Source: Pyrinomonadaceae bacterium
GTDB lineage: Bacteria > Acidobacteriota > Blastocatellia > Pyrinomonadales > Pyrinomonadaceae
Direction: 5' to 3'
Length of the DNA: 9,053 nt
Assembly: GCA_026786155.1 (NCBI GenBank)
Contig: JAJAYR010000449.1
Coordinates: 1 to 9,053, forward strand
The notes beneath the pieces are model-generated. The model was given only the letters and a program-made list of their open reading frames with translations, was not told the DNA's origin and did not search any database. Made by a program: the position numbers and the translations under genes. Shown one piece after another: positions 1 to 5,540 of this stretch (positions are counted from its first letter, which is position 1; the number at the start of each line of letters is the position of its first letter).

Positions 1-131
1 GACGCGGAGACGCGGAGACACGGTGAAGAATTTTCCCGGAAGACGGAAGACGCAAAAATCGAAAAGGTAAAGCGAGAAGACGCAACTTTACCGAATGTCT
101 CCGCGTCTCCGCGTCTCCGCATCTCCGCATC
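1..131. repeat. Inverted pair of octamer tandem arrays
   Basis: The right half (97-128) is a tandem array of GTCTCCGC three times followed by ATCTCCGC, then a decaying copy. Positions 1-19 are the exact reverse complement of 97-115, giving a perfect 19-bp inverted repeat with the same 8-bp period. The interior holds two copies of GGAAGAC (38-51) and a smaller hairpin (GGTAAAG 66-72 with CTTTACC 86-92). The whole element could fold into one long stem. It is cut by the window start, so its left edge is unknown. The GT9 reading frame passes through it without a stop, which could be chance because these units contain no stop codons in that frame. Confidence 0.85.
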
Positions 132-141
132 TTCAAAATTA

Positions 142-1167
142 ATAAATTGGAGCAAGGTCAACCGCATTCTCGTCGTCCGTCTGCGCTCAATCGGCGACAC
201 GGTTTTGGCAACGCCGTCTTTGATTGCTTTGCGAAGGTTTTTGCCCGAAGCGCGGATTGACGTTTTGCTCGAAGATTGGGTTGCGCCGGTTTTAGAAGGT
301 TTTGACGCGGTTGATAACGTCATTTCGTTCAAAAAAGACGATTTGAAATCGCGTCTGCAAACCGCGCAGAAACTTCGCCGTAATAAATATGAGGTCGCTT
401 TCAATCTGCACGGCGGCACGACGGCGACGTTTTTCGTTCGCGCTTCGGGCGCAAAACATCGCGTCGGTTGGGCGAGCTATCAATACAATTTTCTCTACAC
501 GCATCGCTTGCCGTCGCCGCTCGAATTCTGGCAAACCGAACACGCGCATTCCGCCGAACAGCAGCTCGCGCTGCTCGGTTTCGTCGGCGTTCCCGTTTCC
601 GATAGACCGAAAAGCCGTTTGACCGTCAGCGAATCCGCGCTGCATTCGATTGAGAAAAAAGTTTCAGCGTTCAGCGTTCAGCGTTCAGCGTTCGCTTTGA
701 TTCATCCGGTTGCCGCGTTCGATACGAAGCAGTGGGCGACGGAAAATTTTGCGCGGGTGGCGGAGTTTTTGCACGGGAAAAATCTGTCAATAATTGCGGC
801 GGCGACGAAAAAAGAGCGCGGAGTTTTAGAAATTCTCCAACAAACATCGCGCGTTCCGATTCAAATTTTCGATGATTTAACTCTGCCCGAAATTACGGCT
901 CTAGCTTCTCGCGCAAAAATCTTCGTTGGAAACGATTCGGGAATCGCGCACATCGCGGCGGCGGTTGAAACGCCGAGCGTCGTCATTTTCGGCTCGTCAA
1001 ACATCAATCATTGGAAACCTTGGACGAACGCGCCGCACGAAATCGTTTATGAAAGATTGCCGTGTCAGCCGTGCGCCGGATATTTCTGCCAAGAATTCGG
1101 CGAACCGGAATGTATCAAAAGAGTTTCGGTTGAAAGTGTGATTGATGCTATTGAAAAAGTTTTATAA
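142..1167 (+). CDS. GT9-family glycosyltransferase (heptosyltransferase-like)
   Basis: This is a glycosyltransferase family 9 protein, the family that adds heptose or related sugars to the lipopolysaccharide core from nucleotide-sugar donors at the cytoplasmic face of the inner membrane. The N-terminal strand and loop (RILVVRLRSIGDTVLATP) is the family acceptor-domain start. The C-terminal domain opens near LIHP, has a K-Q-W motif, and carries VGNDSG (about residues 262-267) followed by AHIAAA and VVIFG. It ends with a cysteine cluster at about residues 308, 311, 316 and 324, common in these enzymes. The start is unresolved: the first conventional start, TTG at 205, would delete the conserved N-terminal strand, so translation must begin upstream. 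I place it at ATA 142, giving an I/M-N-W-S-K beginning of normal length (about 341 aa). The frame is also open to position 1, so a 5'-partial or fused gene is possible. A heptamer array encodes residues 174-184. The precise sugar is unknown. Confidence 0.85.
   Translation: MNWSKVNRILVVRLRSIGDTVLATPSLIALRRFLPEARIDVLLEDWVAPVLEGFDAVDNVISFKKDDLKSRLQTAQKLRRNKYEVAFNLHGGTTATFFVRASGAKHRVGWASYQYNFLYTHRLPSPLEFWQTEHAHSAEQQLALLGFVGVPVSDRPKSRLTVSESALHSIEKKVSAFSVQRSAFALIHPVAAFDTKQWATENFARVAEFLHGKNLSIIAAATKKERGVLEILQQTSRVPIQIFDDLTLPEITALASRAKIFVGNDSGIAHIAAAVETPSVVIFGSSNINHWKPWTNAPHEIVYERLPCQPCAGYFCQEFGEPECIKRVSVESVIDAIEKVL
663..690 (+). repeat. Heptamer array TTCAGCG x4 inside GT9 gene
   Basis: Four perfect tandem copies of TTCAGCG lie in the GT9 coding sequence. 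They are read through in frame and encode roughly V-S-A-F-S-V-Q-R-S-A-F. The array falls between the N-terminal domain and the L-I-H-P strand that opens the C-terminal domain, so it probably lengthens the inter-domain linker without breaking the fold. Confidence 0.9.
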
Positions 1168-1319
1168 CCTTCCACCAAACTTTTCCAACCTTTCCCGTTG
1201 TTTCAATTTGATTTGATAATAGACAGAATCCGGCGTTTTGTCAGCGACACTAATGTTAATCAATAAACCAATCAGGAATTGGTTGGCGAAATGTCAGAAA
1301 CCTGAGCGGTCTGACTGGT

Positions 1320-1348
1320 TTCGCAATCTATTTTCTATTTGGTATAGT
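1320..1348 (+). promoter_or_regulatory. Candidate sigma70-type promoter upstream of sucC
   Basis: TATAGT (1343-1348) is preceded by TGG (1340-1342), an extended -10 arrangement. With a 17-bp spacer, TTCGCA (1320-1325) matches four of six positions of the consensus -35. Initiation near 1355 would place the terminator at 1410-1446 inside the transcript, upstream of sucC. This is motif matching only. Confidence 0.4.
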
Positions 1349-1409
1349 TATGTTCTGCTCCTTAAAATCGAAATTAGTTTAGAGTAGTCAACCGTTCGAC
1401 AGAGTTTAG

Positions 1410-1446
1410 GCAAAGACAATTTTCGATTGTCTTTGCTTTTCTTTTT
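1410..1446 (+). terminator. Intrinsic terminator or attenuator before sucC
   Basis: GCAAAGACAAT (1410-1420) and ATTGTCTTTGC (1426-1436) form a perfect 11-bp stem with a 5-nt loop, followed by TTTTCTTTTT. This is a textbook rho-independent terminator. It ends 41 bp before the sucC start, so it either ends the upstream transcript or attenuates sucC. The stretch AATCGAAA (1366-1373) is complementary to TTTCGATT (1421-1428), covering the loop and part of the right arm, a possible competing antiterminator. Confidence 0.8.
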
Positions 1447-1487
1447 GCCGAAAGTTACACTTTCAACATTCTGAAAAATATAAACCG

Positions 1488-2657
1488 ATGAAAATACACG
1501 AATATCAGGGAAAAGAACTGCTTAGAAAATACGGCGTGCCGACTCCGCGCGGATTTGTCGCCACGACACCGGAAGAAGCCGAACAAGCGGCGCGAGATTT
1601 GGGAACTGACATAACGGTCGTCAAAGCGCAGATTCACGCGGGCGGTCGCGGCAAAGGCGGCGGCGTCAAACTCGCCAAATCGCCGGAAGAAGCGAAACAA
1701 TTGGCGAGCGAAATTCTCGGAATGATGCTCGTTACGCACCAAACCGGCGCGGAAGGGCGCGAAGTCAAAACGCTTTTAATCGAAGAAGGCTTGCCGATTG
1801 ATAAGGAATTTTATCTGGCAATCACACTCGACCGCGTTACGGGCAGAAATGTTTTTATGGCTTCCAAAGCCGGCGGAATGGACATCGAAAAAGTCGCCGA
1901 AGAAACGCCTGAATTGATTTTGAAAGAAGAGATTGATCCGTCGGTCGGTCTGCGAGCTTTTCAAGCCAGAAATTTGGCATTCGGACTGGGAATTCCGGGC
2001 GAATTGGTCAATCAGGCGGCGAAATTTATGCTGTCGCTTTACGAAGCATACAACCAAATGGACGCTTCCCTTTTGGAAATCAATCCGTTTTTGCTGACCA
2101 AAGACAATCGTTTGATTGCGCTCGACGCGAAAGTTAATTTTGACGACAACGCGCTTTATCGTCATAAAGAATACGCCGAACTGCGCGATTTGGGCGAAGA
2201 AGAACCGCTCGAAATCGAAGCGTCGAAACACGATTTAAGTTACATTAAACTTGACGGCAACATCGGCTGTATGGTCAACGGCGCGGGTTTGGCGATGGCG
2301 ACGATGGACATTATCAAACTTTCGGGCGGCGAACCGGCGAACTTTCTCGATGTCGGCGGTGGCGCGTCGCAGGAACGGGTCGAACAGGCGTTCAAAATCC
2401 TGCTCGCCGACGATAACGTCAAAGCCGTGTTAATCAACATCTTCGGCGGCATTGTCCGCTGCGATATGGTGGCGAACGGTGTCGTCGCGGCGGCGAAAAA
2501 TCTCGGCGTTTCGATTCCGATTATCGCCCGCTTGGAAGGCACGAATGTCGAAGAAGGCAAGCGCGTTCTGCGCGATTCGGACATCGGCATCATCTCCGCC
2601 GACGGAATGAACGACGCGGCGGAAAAAGTCGTCTCGGCGGCAAACGCAACTTATTAA
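1488..2657 (+). CDS. sucC: Succinate-CoA ligase (ADP-forming) beta subunit
   Basis: This is the beta subunit of succinyl-CoA synthetase, which interconverts succinyl-CoA and succinate with substrate-level phosphorylation in the TCA cycle. At 389 aa it matches the usual length (E. coli 388). The ATP-grasp domain begins HEYQGKELL and has the glycine-rich H-A-G-G-R-G-K segment at residues 50-56. E197, N199 and D213 sit in E-I-N-P and A-L-D contexts, where the family binds Mg-nucleotide. The ligase domain starts near D-G-N-I-G-C (256-261) and includes NGAGLAM, FLDVGGGAS and NIFGGIVRCD. The ATG at 1488 gives the standard N-terminus, with no Shine-Dalgarno motif. The partner alpha-subunit gene sucD, usually immediately downstream, is absent from the window, so the complex must be completed from another locus. 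Very confident. Confidence 0.97.
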   Translation: MKIHEYQGKELLRKYGVPTPRGFVATTPEEAEQAARDLGTDITVVKAQIHAGGRGKGGGVKLAKSPEEAKQLASEILGMMLVTHQTGAEGREVKTLLIEEGLPIDKEFYLAITLDRVTGRNVFMASKAGGMDIEKVAEETPELILKEEIDPSVGLRAFQARNLAFGLGIPGELVNQAAKFMLSLYEAYNQMDASLLEINPFLLTKDNRLIALDAKVNFDDNALYRHKEYAELRDLGEEEPLEIEASKHDLSYIKLDGNIGCMVNGAGLAMATMDIIKLSGGEPANFLDVGGGASQERVEQAFKILLADDNVKAVLINIFGGIVRCDMVANGVVAAAKNLGVSIPIIARLEGTNVEEGKRVLRDSDIGIISADGMNDAAEKVVSAANATY

Positions 2658-2675
2658 ATTGATAAGAACCAAAAC

Positions 2676-2712
2676 GCGGCGTGATGAATTTTTGCAAAAA
2701 CCATCGCGCCGC
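2676..2712. promoter_or_regulatory. Hairpin/palindrome upstream of the TA pair
   Basis: GCGGCG-T-GATG (2676-2686) pairs with CATC-G-CGCCGC (2702-2712), giving an 11-bp stem if the T-G position wobbles, around a 15-nt loop that itself contains TTTTTGCAAAAA. No T-run follows, so it is not a good intrinsic terminator. It ends 11 bp before the antitoxin start, the place where autoregulating TA operons often carry an operator. It could alternatively cap the sucC mRNA 3' end. Confidence 0.55.
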
Positions 2713-2723
2713 AATCAAACTTT

Positions 2724-2939
2724 ATGCTGACAGTTGAAGGAATTTACGACGGAAAAAATTTTGTGGTTTTGGAAGGTTTTCCAAAAGAAAAACGCTTTAA
2801 AGTGATGATTACGTTCGTTGAAGAACTGGACCAAACCGAAGAACTTCGGGATTTTTCGGCGCAAAACGATACGTTTGAGTTTTGGAATGACTCGCGCGAA
2901 AACCTCTATCAAGATTTTCTGAACGAAAAACACCGATGA
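2724..2939 (+). CDS. Putative antitoxin of MazF-like TA pair
   Basis: This 71-aa protein is predicted to be the antitoxin of the toxin that overlaps it. Residues 1-34 (M-L-T-V-E-G-I-Y-D-G-K ... V-M-I-T-F-V-E-E) look like the small beta-rich domain of AF2212/DUF104-like antitoxins. The acidic C-terminal half ends in F-W-N-D-S-R-E-N-L-Y-Q-D-F-L, a Trp/Glu/Tyr/Asp pattern resembling toxin-wrapping tails of MazE-type antitoxins. Position and overlap carry most of the weight; the family assignment is tentative. Its stop TGA (2937-2939) overlaps the toxin ATG (2936-2938), so the two are translationally coupled in the usual antitoxin-first order. Base composition here looks more AT-rich than in sucC, as is common for mobile TA modules. 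Confidence 0.7.
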   Translation: MLTVEGIYDGKNFVVLEGFPKEKRFKVMITFVEELDQTEELRDFSAQNDTFEFWNDSRENLYQDFLNEKHR

Positions 2940-3262
2940 AAACCGGCGACGTTGTTCTCCTGCCATTTCCCTTTGCGGAACTCACCAACAAAAAAGTCAG
3001 ACCGGCGGTTGTCGTCTGCGAAACTCAGGACAAATATCGAGATTTGGTGGTCAGTGCCATTAGTTCGGTCGTTCCGAAAAAGTTAAGCAAGAACGAGATT
3101 CTATTACAAACCGACAAACACAATAATCTTCGCGCCGTTTCGATAATAAAAGTTGACCGGATTTTTACGGCGAAACAGCAGGACGTTATTGTCAGACTCG
3201 GCGAACTCAATCAAACGGATTTGAGTAATTTTAAGGAAAGATTTAAAAGTTTAGTCGAATGA
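2936..3262 (+). CDS. MazF/PemK-family endoribonuclease toxin
   Basis: At 108 aa this is a typical type II toxin of the MazF/PemK family, which cleaves mRNA (in some members tRNA or rRNA) at short motifs. The N-terminus K-T-G-D-V-V-L-L-P-F-P-F is the family's first strand, followed by V-R-P-A-V-V-V with the conserved Arg at residue 22. The second active-site position, Thr in E. coli and B. subtilis MazF, appears to be Ser here (A-I-S-S, residues 41-44), a substitution I believe is tolerated in parts of the family. The C-terminal half includes A-V-S-I-I-K-V-D-R-I-F, typical of MazF. The ATG overlaps the antitoxin stop by four bases, and its own TGA overlaps the argS ATG (3259-3262), so it is sandwiched in a coupled three-gene unit. 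No truncation is visible. Confidence 0.9.
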   Translation: MKTGDVVLLPFPFAELTNKKVRPAVVVCETQDKYRDLVVSAISSVVPKKLSKNEILLQTDKHNNLRAVSIIKVDRIFTAKQQDVIVRLGELNQTDLSNFKERFKSLVE

Positions 3263-5265
3263 ATTTATCAAAATTGCAAGAAAACTTGCGCGAAACGGTT
3301 ATCGCCGCGGCAAAAAGCGAATTCAGCATCGAACTCGAAACAATCGCGTCGGAAGTTCCGCCGAAAACCGAACTCGGCGATGTCGCGTTTCCCGTCGCGT
3401 TTGAACTCGCAAGGCGAATCAAACAGCAAACGGGCGAAAAATCGAATCCGCGAATGATTGCCGAACGATTAAAAGCCGCACTAAAAGAAAACGAAGCCGT
3501 CGAGCGCGTCGAAGTCGCGGGCGCGGGTTATCTGAACGTCTTTTTTCATCGCGCCAAATTCTTAATCGAAAGCCAAACCGCCGAAATTTTGCCGCGTTTG
3601 AGCGAGTCAAAAGATCAATCCGCGCCGAAAGTCTGCGTCGAACATACGTCGGTCAACCCGAACAAAGCCGCGCACATCGGTCACGTCAGAAATTCCGTGA
3701 TTGGCGACACCTTCGTCAGAATCTTAAAAGCAACCGGCAAGCGCGTCGAAGTGCAGAATTACATAGACAACACCGGCGTTCAGGTCGCCGATGTGGTCGT
3801 CGGATTTTTGTATATCGAGAACAAAACGCTCGAAGATATTAAAAATCTCGACGCGAACTTAACCGCCGAAGGCAAAACTTTCGATTATTACTGCTGGGAT
3901 TTATACGCCAAAGTCGGGCAGATTTATCAAAAAGACGAAGCGTTAAAAGCCAAACGCGCCGAAGTTTTGCATTTGGTCGAAGCGGGGAAGAATCCGACCG
4001 CCGAACTCGCCGATTATGTGGCGACGCGCAACGTCGAATGTATTTTGGCGACGATGGAACGCTTCGGAATCCGCTACGATTTACTGCCGCGCGAATCTGA
4101 AATTCTGCATCTGCATTTTTGGAAAAAGGCGTTTGAAGAAATGCAGACGCGCGAAGTCATCAAGTTTGAAACGGAAGGCAAAGCCGCCGGTTGCTGGGTG
4201 ATGCCGTTTGAAGAACACAGCGGCAACGACGAACACGAAGCCGATAAAATTCTCGTCCGCTCGAACGGCACGGTAACTTACACGGGCAAAGACATCGCTT
4301 ATCAAATGTGGAAACTCGGCTTGCTCGGCTTGGATTTTTATTACAATCTTTTTCACACTTACGCCGACGGCAAAGAAGTTTGGATAACGACGGCGACGGA
4401 TTTAGCGAGCGCAAATGTCCCCGAATTCGGCAACAGCGAAACGGTTTATAACGTGATTGATTCACGCCAATCGTATCCGCAGGAAGTCGTCAAAAAAGGC
4501 GTAGCGACGATTTTTCCCGAAAAAGGTGAGGCGGCGAGCGTTCATTTAAGTTACGAAATGGTCGCGCTTTCACCGGGCGCGGCGGAAGAATTGGGCTTTC
4601 AAATCAGCGACGAAGACAAACAAAAATCGTTCATCGAAATGTCCGGGCGCAAAGGTTTGGGCGTGAAAGCCGACGATTTGCTGAATCGTTTGGAAGAAAA
4701 CGCGCTTGCCGAAGTCGAAAAACGCCACGCCGATTTGTCCGGCGACGAGAAACGAAAAACCGCGCACATCATCGCCGTCGGCGCGTTGCGTTATTTTCTT
4801 CTGAAGTTCACGCGCAACACCGTTATCGTTTTCGACTTTAAGGAAGCACTTTCTTTTGAAGGCGAAACCGGCGTTTTTTGTCAGTATTCCGCCGTTCGCG
4901 CCAACTCGATTTTCAGGAAATTGGGAGAACAGGATTCAGGATTCAGGATTCAGGATTCGAGGTTGGAGGAAATTTCGGCGATTTTCAACGCCGAAGACGG
5001 CGACGATATTTGGTCAATGGTGATTTTAGCGGCGCGGCTCGAAGAAACAATCGCTTATGCCGCCAACGCCAATGAACCCGCGCTGCTGGCGAAATATACT
5101 TTCAATCTGGCGAAAACATTCAATGTTTTTTACAGCCGACACAAAATTATCGCCGAAGAAAATAAGGCGAAACGCGCCGTGTTAATCGCCGTCGCCGACC
5201 TTGCGCGAAGCAGTTTGACCGCCGCTTTGAATACTTTGGGAATCGAAGTCCCTGAACGAATGTAA
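3259..5265 (+). CDS. argS: Arginyl-tRNA synthetase
   Basis: This class I synthetase charges tRNA-Arg in the cytosol. The 668-aa protein has an N-terminal additional domain (about 1-120), then E-H-T-S-V-N-P-N-K and the HIGH signature at residues 139-142. A KMSKS-like loop M-S-G-R-K-G lies at 461-466, with Glu replacing the first Lys, as is usual in ArgRS. A C-terminal helical DALR domain contains Q-Y-S-A-V-R-A-N-S-I and ends G-I-E-V-P-E-R-M. At 668 aa it is longer than E. coli ArgRS (577). The catalytic part (T-V-T-Y-T-G-K-D-I-A-Y, V-Y-N-V-I-D-S-R-Q) reads to me more like archaeal-type than E. coli-type ArgRS; this is from memory. A heptamer array encodes about residues 558-567. The ATG overlaps the toxin stop, and no Shine-Dalgarno motif is close enough to help, so translation probably depends on coupling. 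Confidence 0.96.
   Translation: MNLSKLQENLRETVIAAAKSEFSIELETIASEVPPKTELGDVAFPVAFELARRIKQQTGEKSNPRMIAERLKAALKENEAVERVEVAGAGYLNVFFHRAKFLIESQTAEILPRLSESKDQSAPKVCVEHTSVNPNKAAHIGHVRNSVIGDTFVRILKATGKRVEVQNYIDNTGVQVADVVVGFLYIENKTLEDIKNLDANLTAEGKTFDYYCWDLYAKVGQIYQKDEALKAKRAEVLHLVEAGKNPTAELADYVATRNVECILATMERFGIRYDLLPRESEILHLHFWKKAFEEMQTREVIKFETEGKAAGCWVMPFEEHSGNDEHEADKILVRSNGTVTYTGKDIAYQMWKLGLLGLDFYYNLFHTYADGKEVWITTATDLASANVPEFGNSETVYNVIDSRQSYPQEVVKKGVATIFPEKGEAASVHLSYEMVALSPGAAEELGFQISDEDKQKSFIEMSGRKGLGVKADDLLNRLEENALAEVEKRHADLSGDEKRKTAHIIAVGALRYFLLKFTRNTVIVFDFKEALSFEGETGVFCQYSAVRANSIFRKLGEQDSGFRIQDSRLEEISAIFNAEDGDDIWSMVILAARLEETIAYAANANEPALLAKYTFNLAKTFNVFYSRHKIIAEENKAKRAVLIAVADLARSSLTAALNTLGIEVPERM
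4931..4958 (+). repeat. Heptamer array AGGATTC x4 inside argS
   Basis: Four perfect tandem copies of AGGATTC are read in frame as approximately Q-D-S-G-F-R-I-Q-D-S. They lie just after the Q-Y-S-A-V-R-A-N-S-I-F-R-K-L helix of the anticodon-binding DALR domain, where homologues usually have a short loop. The array probably makes a surface loop. Confidence 0.9.
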
Positions 5266-5268
5266 TTC

Positions 5269-5319
5269 GATTTTGGATTTTAGATTTTGGATTTTGGATT
5301 CTTCGTTTGCGATTTGCGA
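5269..5319 (+). repeat. Heptamer arrays after argS (GATTTTG and TTTGCGA)
   Basis: Immediately after the argS stop there are GATTTTG, GATTTTA, GATTTTG, GATTTTG and a degenerate GATTCTT (5269-5303), then two copies of TTTGCGA (5306-5319). Both have a 7-bp period. This is the non-coding counterpart of the heptamer arrays in the genes, and the second array provides the -35-like element of the candidate trp promoter. Confidence 0.85.
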
Positions 5320-5335
5320 TTTTGTTTGCTAAAAC
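5307..5335 (+). promoter_or_regulatory. Candidate promoter for the trp leader
   Basis: TTGCGA (5307-5312), a 17-bp spacer, and TGC-TAAAAC (5327-5335) resemble an extended -10 sigma70-type promoter, with each hexamer matching four of six positions. Initiation near 5342 would put the GTG of the leader ORF (5344) at or almost at the 5' end of the RNA. It is a motif match only. Confidence 0.35.
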
Positions 5336-5343
5336 TTTTAACA

Positions 5344-5433
5344 GTGAACTTTTCAAAATCAAATTCGGTTCAAACTGCAAGCTGGCAAAATTGGCGGCGC
5401 GTTACAGCGTCGGCGATTGTTCAGCACGGTTAG
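5344..5433 (+). CDS. Candidate trp operon leader peptide
   Basis: A 29-codon ORF starts at GTG 5344 and stops at TAG 5431-5433, between argS and trpE. It contains two Trp codons (5383-5385 and 5392-5394, residues 14 and 17) in the context S-W-Q-N-W-R-R. Trp followed by Arg recalls the W-W-R of E. coli TrpL. A strong intrinsic terminator begins 46 nt after its stop, and trpE follows. That order (short Trp-containing ORF, terminator, trpE) is the layout of ribosome-mediated attenuation. Segment GGCGGCG 5393-5399, overlapping the second Trp codon, and segment TCGGCG 5410-5415 are each complementary to part of the left arm of the terminator. No Shine-Dalgarno motif precedes the GTG. The peptide itself would have no function beyond sensing charged tRNA-Trp. 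Not a recognised sequence family; the assignment rests on layout. Confidence 0.55.
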   Translation: MNFSKSNSVQTASWQNWRRVTASAIVQHG

Positions 5434-5479
5434 ATAAAAAATTTGCTTTTGGAAAAGTAGTTTTTGATTCTTTTTTGTG

Positions 5480-5511
5480 AACGCCGCCGATAAATTTCGG
5501 CGGCGTTTTTT
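5480..5511 (+). terminator. GC-rich intrinsic terminator / trp attenuator
   Basis: AACGCCGCCGA (5480-5490) pairs perfectly with TCGGCGGCGTT (5497-5507) around a 6-nt loop, and the stem runs into TTTTTT (5506-5511). It sits 29 bp before the trpE ATG. It may end the argS transcript, but its position after a Trp-codon ORF and its complementarity to that ORF suggest it also works as the trp attenuator. Confidence 0.85.
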
Positions 5512-5540
5512 GTTTGAATCAACAAGTTTTTGGATTAAAA

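Larger units (their letters stand above)
1168..1487 (+). other. Structured intergenic region upstream of sucC
   Basis: This 320-bp gap has no convincing gene. It starts with a pyrimidine-rich stretch (about 1168-1200). Two hairpins follow: AACCAAT 1266-1272 with ATTGGTT 1278-1284 (5-nt loop), and GCGAAA 1286-1291 plus GTCAGA 1293-1298 pairing with TCTGAC 1310-1315 plus TTTCGC 1319-1324. A promoter candidate (1320-1348) and a strong terminator (1410-1446) complete it. The region could be the end of the GT9 unit plus a regulated sucC leader, or could encode a short non-coding RNA. I do not recognise it as a known riboswitch class. Confidence 0.6.

Noticed and set aside
97..128. Tandem repeats as a CRISPR array
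   Set aside because: Units are 8 bp and directly adjacent, with no spacers.
205..207. TTG at 205 as the GT9 start
   Set aside because: It lies inside the conserved S-I-G-D-T-V-L-A-T-P motif and would remove the first strand of the fold.
1168..1200. Pyrimidine-rich stretch after GT9 as a tandem array
   Set aside because: Units resembling TTCCACC/TTCCAACC recur but spacing is irregular, so I cannot support a repeat call.
1350..1382. Ten-codon ORF (ATG 1350 to TAG) as a sucC leader peptide
   Set aside because: The predicted transcript would start at about 1355, after its ATG, and its codons show no link to sucC regulation.
1776..2231. Long antisense open frame opposite sucC
   Set aside because: It is the mirror of a high-confidence conserved gene, is rich in F/R runs typical of antisense translation, and matches no family. 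Other antisense frames here are the same.
5344..5515. T-box riboswitch before trpE
   Set aside because: I see no T-box consensus or Stem I-like segment; the Trp-codon ORF explains the layout better.
5514..5516. In-frame TTG as the trpE start
   Set aside because: It lies just after the T-run of the terminator and adds nine residues without family resemblance; ATG 5541 fits better.
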